A stretch of DNA of 44,592 nucleotides from Treponema sp. (GTDB lineage: Bacteria; Spirochaetota; Spirochaetia; Treponematales; Breznakiellaceae), in NCBI GenBank assembly GCA_009780285.1, contig WRAL01000001.1, positions 1 to 44,592 on the forward strand. Direction: 5' to 3'. This document shows positions 7,606-13,334 of the stretch, piece by piece. The notes below the pieces were generated by a model. It was not told the origin of the DNA and did no database searches. It saw nothing but the letters and a program-made list of their open reading frames with translations. Numbering within the stretch: the stretch's first letter is position 1; the number at the start of each line of letters is the position of its first letter. A program made the position numbers and the translations under genes.

Positions 7606-8098
7606 CAAATGCCCCGCCGTCCACAGCGTCAGCAGCGCCCTCCTGGGAAGGTACCGGCCTATCTCCGTTCCCTCCGGCCTCCGCAAGGCGGCGCTCGACC
7701 TCCTCGCGAAAGGAGTGCGCCTTGCCGTAGAGCTCCGCAAGGAGTCCGCGACAAGGCAGGTTCAGAAACGAGAACTCGGGATCGGCCTTTCGGGCGCTCT
7801 CGAACCAGGCCGGGCCTTTGACCACCACAACGTCCAGCGTGGAGGCCATGACGTTGATAGCCTCGGAGCCGTCGTCCAGGCTTTCCGGCGGCCTGTGGTT
7901 CCGGCGCGCAGCCGCCAGCCTGCCTATGCGCAGGATGTCCGCTGGCTTGGGGTACTTCACCGTGAAGGCCCCCCTGCTCGTTTTGGCCTCCTCGGTGGCG
8001 TCCTTTCCCATGATCAGCGACGTGAAAAGATCGTCCCTGCGCTCCTCGTCCATTTCCCCGGAGCCGTCCCTCGGCTCTATTTTGTCCACTACCTGCAT
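7568..8098 (-). CDS. Tail assembly chaperone (short form)
   Basis: A 176-residue protein with a good GGAGG before its ATG. It sits directly after the tail tube gene and before the tape measure, the invariant place of tail assembly chaperones. The N-terminal 140 residues are compact alpha/beta (F-T-V-K-Y-P-K-P-A-D-I-L-R-I-G-R) and the C-terminus becomes Gly/Ala-rich low complexity, as expected just before a frameshift site. The overlap with a second open frame ending at 7399 supports the assignment. Confidence 0.75.
   Translation of the reverse strand: MQVVDKIEPRDGSGEMDEERRDDLFTSLIMGKDATEEAKTSRGAFTVKYPKPADILRIGRLAAARRNHRPPESLDDGSEAINVMASTLDVVVVKGPAWFESARKADPEFSFLNLPCRGLLAELYGKAHSFREEVERRLAEAGGNGDRPVPSQEGAADAVDGGAFGGLSGQRGDTGA
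7602..7606 (-). promoter_or_regulatory. Candidate programmed frameshift site
   Basis: On the minus strand the sequence is ATTTGGGGGACTC, about 34 bases before the short-form stop. The frame change is +1 or -2: a tRNA on GGG can move one base forward to GGG, or a tRNA on GGA can move two bases back to GGG. Phage Mu uses a -2 shift at a similar G-rich site in its chaperone gene. The mechanism here is inferred. Confidence 0.5.
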
Positions 8099-8116
8099 GT
8101 TTCCTCCTTCCTCCCT

Positions 8117-8605
8117 TTAGTCCTTGTCCCACGTGAGCGCGCGCATCTCGACGTTGTTCTTGGCGTAGGCGTTGCCGTCCACGCTGACGCCGTTGCTGGT
8201 TATAAGCGCGCCCTTGAAGGACGCGAGAATCTTGCGCTCCCGCTTGTTGTAAAAATCGAGGTACGCGATCTTGGGCATGGAGCCTGACTCCATGTACTGC
8301 GCGCGCGAGGGCACGTAGTCCATGATCGCCTTCTTGCCGCCGTCGGCGTACTGAATCGCCCCGTCCAGCGTCCGTTTGGCCGGCAGGAAGCCGTCCAGCG
8401 AGATAGAGCAGTTGTAGCCCTGCGGGTCTATCGACACCGGGCCGAGGTTGCCTATAACCGTGGCCTCCTGCGCCTGAAAGTCCTCGCTCGCGCGAAAGCT
8501 GGCCACCAGCGCTATGGGCTGCGCGTCCGAGGCGTTGGTTCCCACCCGAACGTGGCAGTTGTAGCCAAGGGCTATTATCGCCCCGGTAACGTTTGGCAAT
8601 GCCAT
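8117..8605 (-). CDS. Phage tail tube protein
   Basis: A 162-residue beta-rich protein immediately downstream of the sheath gene, the usual sheath-tube order of contractile tails. It has alternating strands such as N-C-H-V-R-V-G and S-F-K-G-A-L-I-T, and the length is typical of tube proteins. A GGAGG lies in front of ATG 8605. It should polymerise into the rigid inner tube around the tape measure. Confidence 0.8.
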   Translation of the reverse strand: MALPNVTGAIIALGYNCHVRVGTNASDAQPIALVASFRASEDFQAQEATVIGNLGPVSIDPQGYNCSISLDGFLPAKRTLDGAIQYADGGKKAIMDYVPSRAQYMESGSMPKIAYLDFYNKRERKILASFKGALITSNGVSVDGNAYAKNNVEMRALTWDKD

Positions 8606-8617
8606 TTTTTCCCCTCC

Positions 8618-10342
8618 TTAGATTGCGACCGTGGCCGCCGATTCGTATACGTGGTTGAACGCCGTGATAAAAAAGAAGTTTCGCGGCGTCGTAAGATTGC
8701 GGTGAAAGGAAATCAGCGTGACGTCCCCGGCGGCCCTGGTTTCTATGTCCCACACGTTGTTTCCCTCGTCGTCCGGGACTATAAGCCCCGCGCCCTTCCA
8801 GTCGCGCGCGGCGTCGCGCAGGGTCTGCTCGTCCGAGTCCCCGCCGGGTTCCACGCCCGGAGTCCCCACGGCCATGCCGTACCTCATGCGCAGGTCGCGG
8901 TTCATGTACAGGTCCTCGCGCACCATCGAGCGCTCGGCAAGCTGAAGCTGCCTGCCCCTGTAGGTCGTCATGGCGCGCATCACCGCGAGCCGGCCGTCGT
9001 CGGTAAGCCCGCCGCAAAGAACGCCGCCCATGATAAGCTTTTCCATCTGCGCCCTCGTCAGCTTCGTCGCGAAGCCAAGGACGCCGACCGTCTTCCATGT
9101 CAGCGGCTCGTTTACGGCCATCGAGCATTCCATGCCAAGGAGCTTGCAGGCGAAGTACGACGCCGGCAGCTTTTCGGTCTCGCCGTCAAGCGGGGACTTC
9201 GCGATTATCCCCGGATGGCAGTACGACACGAGCGAGCTGTCCAGCGCCGCCGCCCGCTGGACGGCCTCGTCCACGGTTTCCCCAAGGGGGCCGCCGAGAA
9301 TCGCCGTCCGTTCCTTTCGGTTCTCGACGCTGCTCATGTTCGCGCAGTGGGCGCCTATAAGCGCGTGGACGGCGGCGTCGGTGGCGTGGGTCGAGATAAC
9401 CTGCACGTCCTCCGCCTCAAGCGCGGCCAGCGCCGCGCCCCAGTCGCCCATCGTGAAGCCGCCGGCGGAGGCCCCCTCGAAAAACGCCGGATCGTCGTCG
9501 TCGTCCGGCATCCTGTTCCCGGCGACTATCTCCACGTTGCCCCTTCCTATCCAGCCGCTGCTTTCAAGGGCCTCCACGAGCGCGCGGAAATCGCTTGCTA
9601 GCGTTACGTCGGCGCTTTTCGCGTTGGCGCCCTCGACCAGATCGAGATCGGCGGAAGGCGCCTCAGGATTGTCCAGCGCCTCGGCGGCGAATTCGCCCGT
9701 GTCGTTCAGCCTCGATGCCAGGGAGCCTATGTTCGGGAAGTCCTCGAAGGAAAAGGCCCGTGTTCCCTCCTCGGTCTCGACCGAAAGCCCGTCGCCTGAC
9801 ACGCTTATCCGGGCGAAGGGCGAATTGCCGGAATACCGAAGTCGCAGCGACTTCCTGCCTATCCCGTCCAGCGTCTCCCGCTCGCCGCCGCAGGCCAGCT
9901 CCAGTTTTTTCGTCCCCGGCCTCGACCCCGCGCAGAGCCTGCGCGAAAGGCCGTTGGCCGGAGACCCGTAGGCCGAGGTTTTAAGCCTCAGGACTTCCTC
10001 GTCGCCCGAAAACATGGCGCTTTTCGCCTGCGAGTTCCCGTTGACGACCATCGCCATAACCCTCTGCGGCCTGTAGTCCCGCGACGCGTCGAAGGCGTGG
10101 CTGACCGCCTCCAAAAGCTCGCCGCCCAAAAGCGTCTCCCGCGCCTCCCCGGCGCTCGTGAAGACGAACAGCTTGCGCGGCTCGCCGCCCCTTGCCCTGC
10201 CGAGTATCGCGCCGTTGTTGGCCGAAACCCCGCCCGTCGCGCCGCCCTTGGCCAGGCTGCGCGAGTACGGGCCCGGCAGGTAGTGCTCGCTGCGCTTTCC
10301 GGCGGTCTCGAATACCGCCGGCCCTATTCCCTTTCCGGACAT
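8618..10342 (-). CDS. Phage tail sheath protein
   Basis: A 574-residue protein with the features of contractile tail sheaths: a Gly-rich N-terminal arm, long alpha/beta insertions, and a conserved-looking C-terminal part (D-V-T-L-I-S-F-H-R-N-L-T, then P-R-N-F-F-F-I-T-A-F-N-H-V) with the strand that links neighbouring subunits. It is followed by the tube gene. The nearest relatives are probably Mu-type (DUF2586-like) sheaths, judged from length and gene order. It marks the element as myovirus- or tailocin-like. Confidence 0.85.
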   Translation of the reverse strand: MSGKGIGPAVFETAGKRSEHYLPGPYSRSLAKGGATGGVSANNGAILGRARGGEPRKLFVFTSAGEARETLLGGELLEAVSHAFDASRDYRPQRVMAMVVNGNSQAKSAMFSGDEEVLRLKTSAYGSPANGLSRRLCAGSRPGTKKLELACGGERETLDGIGRKSLRLRYSGNSPFARISVSGDGLSVETEEGTRAFSFEDFPNIGSLASRLNDTGEFAAEALDNPEAPSADLDLVEGANAKSADVTLASDFRALVEALESSGWIGRGNVEIVAGNRMPDDDDDPAFFEGASAGGFTMGDWGAALAALEAEDVQVISTHATDAAVHALIGAHCANMSSVENRKERTAILGGPLGETVDEAVQRAAALDSSLVSYCHPGIIAKSPLDGETEKLPASYFACKLLGMECSMAVNEPLTWKTVGVLGFATKLTRAQMEKLIMGGVLCGGLTDDGRLAVMRAMTTYRGRQLQLAERSMVREDLYMNRDLRMRYGMAVGTPGVEPGGDSDEQTLRDAARDWKGAGLIVPDDEGNNVWDIETRAAGDVTLISFHRNLTTPRNFFFITAFNHVYESAATVAI

Positions 10343-10361
10343 TCCCTATCCCTCCTCGTCC

Positions 10362-10742
10362 TTACCAGACTTGCCTTTTGCCGAGCGTCAGGTACTCCCC
10401 GTCCCACTCGGCGTAGGCCATGATTCTCTTCCCTCCAGTGGCCCGCAGAAGCTCCGCCGTCGGCCCGTTCCTTCCGGCCGCGCGCAGGTACTGCTCGACC
10501 GTCATTGGCCTTGCCTCCGCCGCGCGATCCGGCTTGGGAGAGTCCGGCTTGGGAGAGTCCGTCAAGCTCTGCCCATCGGACTTTCCCGCTCCGTCGTCAG
10601 TCTCCGCTCCGGCCTCCGGCGGCTTCATCGTCCCGTCCATCGCTCCCTCCTCTTCCTTCGATTCCTCCGGGGCCTTGCCCTCGGCCTCCGAAAAGTCCTG
10701 CCGCGACGCGGACTCCTGCCGCGCCTTCGATTCCTTTGACAT
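10362..10742 (-). CDS. Small acidic protein upstream of the sheath (Mu gp38-like position)
   Basis: ATG 10742 has GGAGG nine bases upstream and is preferred over an upstream Arg-rich start. The 126-residue product has a long disordered N-terminus rich in E, S, K and P, including a tandem D-S-P-K-P repeat. It ends in a compact tail (M-T-V-E-Q-Y-L-R-A, then Y-L-T-L-G-K-R-Q-V-W). In Mu-like phages a short protein (DUF2635-like) occupies this place; that link is by position. Its first half overlaps the upstream gene in another frame. Confidence 0.6.
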   Translation of the reverse strand: MSKESKARQESASRQDFSEAEGKAPEESKEEEGAMDGTMKPPEAGAETDDGAGKSDGQSLTDSPKPDSPKPDRAAEARPMTVEQYLRAAGRNGPTAELLRATGGKRIMAYAEWDGEYLTLGKRQVW

Positions 10743-11496
10743 GATTTGTCGCCTCCGCCTCAAAATATTTCGCGCCGGCGATCTCGGTGTCGATCGCCGC
10801 CTGCTCGATTGCGTATTCCGCGTCGAAAAAAATCCGCGCGCCGTGAAGGGGCGCGCCGAAGTCGGCGCAGAAGTTCCCCCCGCGCTGGCCCCCGACCGAG
10901 CCGTCGAAGATCGCCAGCGGGCTTTCCCCCTCCGCCAGTTCCTCGAAATGGCGCCGGTAATGCGCCGCCAGGGCCTCGCCCATGTGTCCCATCACGAACA
11001 GCCTGACGATCTCGTAAATCTCGTTTTTCAGCTGCGGGTTTTCGGCCCATATCTCTATCGAAATCCTGTCCCGCCTGCGGATAAGCCGGCTCGCCCCGTA
11101 AAGCCTGCCTTCCGCGCTGGCGGCCATCGCGGCGCGAAGGGAATCAAGCATCCCCGGCGCGATCATGTCGTAGCGCCGCTCTACGGGAGAGGGCGCGCCG
11201 TCCTTTCCGGGCGCGAGGTCTTCCGGCTCAAGCGCGAAGGCCGCGGCCTCCGAAAGGCCGGAAAGCTGATCCGGCTTGGAGTCCTCCTCGGTCGTTACCA
11301 CCACCACGGGAAAAAGGCTCCGCGCCTCGCTTTCCGGGCTTGCGCTAAGCATGAGCCTGGCGAAGGGATGCTCGCAGGTTACGGAGACGCTGAAGTTCCG
11401 GTACAGGCCGGGAACGTCGATGGCGATAAAATATTCCTTTAGCGCCCTGACGACCTCCTGCTCAAGGATCAGCCCTCGGTTAAGGAAGAAGATCAT
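10597..11496 (-). CDS. Neck / tail-completion protein (putative)
   Basis: A 299-residue ORF between the gp10-like protein and the sheath, the position of tail terminator or neck proteins. Residues 1-250 look like genuine alpha/beta protein (F-F-L-N-R-G-L-I-L-E-Q-E-V-V-R-A-L-K). The last 45 residues are Gly/Arg-rich, overlap the 10362-10742 gene by 146 bases and resemble out-of-frame sequence. The real stop may have been lost by a small indel, or this is a true overlap. Start ATG 11496 overlaps the upstream stop. Confidence 0.6.
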   Translation of the reverse strand: MIFFLNRGLILEQEVVRALKEYFIAIDVPGLYRNFSVSVTCEHPFARLMLSASPESEARSLFPVVVVTTEEDSKPDQLSGLSEAAAFALEPEDLAPGKDGAPSPVERRYDMIAPGMLDSLRAAMAASAEGRLYGASRLIRRRDRISIEIWAENPQLKNEIYEIVRLFVMGHMGEALAAHYRRHFEELAEGESPLAIFDGSVGGQRGGNFCADFGAPLHGARIFFDAEYAIEQAAIDTEIAGAKYFEAEATNHVKGIEGAAGVRVAAGLFGGRGQGPGGIEGRGGSDGRDDEAAGGRSGD

Positions 11497-12335
11497 AGGC
11501 GCAGGTCCTCCATGATCCCGGCCTTGATGACGCCGGCGGCGGCGGCCTCGGTTTCAGATCGCAGGGCGCCGAGCACGTCGCGCGCCGGAACCGCCGGCCT
11601 TACCCAGCCCCGCGCTCCGGGCCTGGACGACACGACGCGGAAGGTGAAGTATCCGCCGGAGCGGTTTTTCCCGGCGGAGTCCGTCGATCTGACCATTCCG
11701 TCCATCATGGATTTTTCCCCGACGGTTCCGGCAAAATCGGCCCCGCTCAGCCTTCCAAAGCCTCTGTTGTACATCGCGCGCCCGACCCTTTTCCCCCGCG
11801 CGTTCGTCGCCCTTATCGGGGCCTTGTCCGCGTCGATGATTGTTCGCATCTTCGCCAGCTTTTTGGCGACGGCGTAGGCGCCTGCGGTCATCACGTTCTT
11901 GCCGAAGCCGACCCTTGGGCCGTTTTTCCCGCCCGGAGTGCCCCATCGGAAAGGCACGATAAGGTAGGGATAGCCGTCCGCCGAAACGCGCGACTTCGGG
12001 CCGAATGGATGCGTCTTTTTCATGTCCAGCTCCGGCTCGCCTTTTTCTATCCGCTCGGCGATCTCCGACCTCGTGAAAACCTCGCGCTCCAGCGGCCCCG
12101 TCCTGCGGTTCTTGATGCTGCCGGCGTATCCCTTGTTGGGGCCGGGAAGGGGCTTTACGCCGGCGAGCGGCGCTCCCAGGGCGAAGCCGCGCCAGGCGCC
12201 GTGAACGAGGCCCGCCGCCGCGTCCACCGCCTGGGAGGTCGCCGGAAACGCGCCGGCGCGCGCGCCCATTTCCCTTAACTGCGCCTGAAGCCTTTCGAGC
12301 GCGGCGCTTCCAAGGTCGGCCTTTATCCTTATCAC
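11493..12335 (-). CDS. Head-tail connector / virion morphogenesis protein (gp10-like, putative)
   Basis: A 280-residue basic protein. The N-terminal helix (L-G-S-A-A-L-E-R-L-Q-A-Q-L-R-E-M) is followed by a middle part with P-Y-L-I-V-P-F-R-W-G-T and a C-terminus ending in an E-A-A-A-A-G-V-I-K-A-G-I helix. N-terminal and C-terminal helices around a beta core are seen in HK97 gp10-like and Mu virion morphogenesis proteins. It is the first gene after the terminator at 12358-12409. The exact family is uncertain. Confidence 0.55.
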   Translation of the reverse strand: MIRIKADLGSAALERLQAQLREMGARAGAFPATSQAVDAAAGLVHGAWRGFALGAPLAGVKPLPGPNKGYAGSIKNRRTGPLEREVFTRSEIAERIEKGEPELDMKKTHPFGPKSRVSADGYPYLIVPFRWGTPGGKNGPRVGFGKNVMTAGAYAVAKKLAKMRTIIDADKAPIRATNARGKRVGRAMYNRGFGRLSGADFAGTVGEKSMMDGMVRSTDSAGKNRSGGYFTFRVVSSRPGARGWVRPAVPARDVLGALRSETEAAAAGVIKAGIMEDLRL

Positions 12336-12357
12336 TCGCGCTCTCCTTCGCTTGCCG

Positions 12358-12409
12358 CAAAAAAAAACGGGCCGGGCTTTCCCTCCGAAAAGGAAAAGCC
12401 CGGCCCGTT
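12358..12409 (-). terminator. Rho-independent terminator
   Basis: A perfect 15-bp stem, AACGGGCCGGGCTTT (12366-12380) with its complement (12395-12409), is followed on the minus strand by nine T residues (12367-12359). It lies after the small gene at 12483 and before the neck genes, so it cuts the late operon in two. The neck-to-tape-measure genes would then need read-through or their own promoter. Confidence 0.85.
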
Positions 12410-12482
12410 CTCGCGACGCCGGCCCCTCGCGCGCTGGAGGCGCAAGGGTTTGATTGTCAGGACGGGAAAGCCCGCCTGCGGT

Positions 12483-12680
12483 CTATGGCAAAGATTGTAC
12501 GCCATCGACGGAATCCGCGCAAGCCCCTTTCCGCGCGATACAGGCCGTCGTGTTTCCCTCGGCGCCTGCCGAAAATAATACAGGCGCGTTCAGCCCCGCG
12601 TCGTTCATGAATCCGTCAACCGTCCGCATAAATTGGCATATCAGGCTCGTCCCGTCCTTTTTGTCGAACAGCGCGATCAT
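12483..12680 (-). CDS. Small hypothetical protein after the HigA-like gene
   Basis: A 65-residue protein (MIALFDKKDGTSLICQF...) whose ATG overlaps the preceding stop (ATGA). Three Cys residues but no metal-binding pattern. It is the last gene before the terminator at 12358-12409. Function unknown. Confidence 0.5.
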   Translation of the reverse strand: MIALFDKKDGTSLICQFMRTVDGFMNDAGLNAPVLFSAGAEGNTTACIARKGACADSVDGVQSLP

Positions 12681-12961
12681 TGGCTTTTCCCCTTGGCGAT
12701 GCGCTCCATGTCTTCCCGATAAAGAATCTCAAGCCGCGTCCAGAACCTGGCCGGCCTTCCCAGGGCGGCTTCAAGAGCGCGCGCGATCCCTTCGGTTATG
12801 GCGGCGCCACCTTCAAGGATCGCGCCGATTTTCTGCGCGCGCAGGCCGGAACGCTCCGCGAGTTCGCAAGCGGAAAGACCCGAGTCCTCCATCGCGCCGG
12901 CCAAAACCTCGCCGGGGGCGACGGCGTAATCGGGAAGGTACTCGTTCGCGCCGGCGCTCAT
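12677..12961 (-). CDS. HigA-like XRE-family DNA-binding protein
   Basis: Starting at ATG 12961, which overlaps the HAD gene stop, the 94-residue protein has the HigA layout: an N-terminal Y-A-V-A-P-G-E-V-L segment, then an XRE helix-turn-helix (C-E-L-A-E-R-S-G-L-R-A-Q-K-I-G-A-I-L), then the characteristic G-R-P-A-R-F-W-T-R-L end. HigA proteins neutralise HigB RNase toxins and repress their own operon. No HigB is visible next to it, so it is an orphan or pairs with an unrecognised partner. Confidence 0.7.
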   Translation of the reverse strand: MSAGANEYLPDYAVAPGEVLAGAMEDSGLSACELAERSGLRAQKIGAILEGGAAITEGIARALEAALGRPARFWTRLEILYREDMERIAKGKSQ

Positions 12962-13320
12962 AACCCCATGAGCCGTCCCACTCTTTTCCAATCCACGAAC
13001 GGCCTTTGCGAAAGGGAGAGATCCATCAGCAGAGGGCACCCCAGCGCGGCGTCATCAATGTACAGGTTCGCATATACCTTCGGCGATCTAGTCCACTCCT
13101 TTTGTCCTGGATCTTCGTTCACCCCGTGCAGAGGTATCCCGTTTTCCCTAAACCAGCTCACCGCGTCCTCCAGCTCGGGGCCGCTGCGCATGGTGTTCAA
13201 GATAAGCTCGTCCCCCCTCTGCGCCAACGCCTTCAGCGCCGCCGTCGCGCCTATGTCCTTCCCAACGTTCGGGTATTCGTGGGTTACGCACGTTCCGTCA
13301 AAGTCCACCGCGATCTTCAT
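12958..13320 (-). CDS. HAD-like hydrolase domain protein
   Basis: A 120-residue protein beginning M-K-I-A-V-D-F-D-G-T-C, the first HAD motif with nucleophile Asp6 and acid/base Asp8. A later N-T-M-R-S-G segment fits motif II, and Y-I-D-D-A-A-L-G near residue 91 fits the acidic metal-binding motif. The size matches small single-domain HAD proteins annotated in prophages. It lies in the late operon between the MuF gene and the HigA-like gene, where capsid genes would be expected. Substrate unknown. Confidence 0.75.
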   Translation of the reverse strand: MKIAVDFDGTCVTHEYPNVGKDIGATAALKALAQRGDELILNTMRSGPELEDAVSWFRENGIPLHGVNEDPGQKEWTRSPKVYANLYIDDAALGCPLLMDLSLSQRPFVDWKRVGRLMGL

Positions 13321-13334
13321 CCTTGTCCTCCAAA

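Noticed and set aside
7659..9128. 489-residue minus-strand ORF
   Set aside because: Runs out of frame through the sheath, tube and chaperone genes and is Gly/Arg-rich without motifs.
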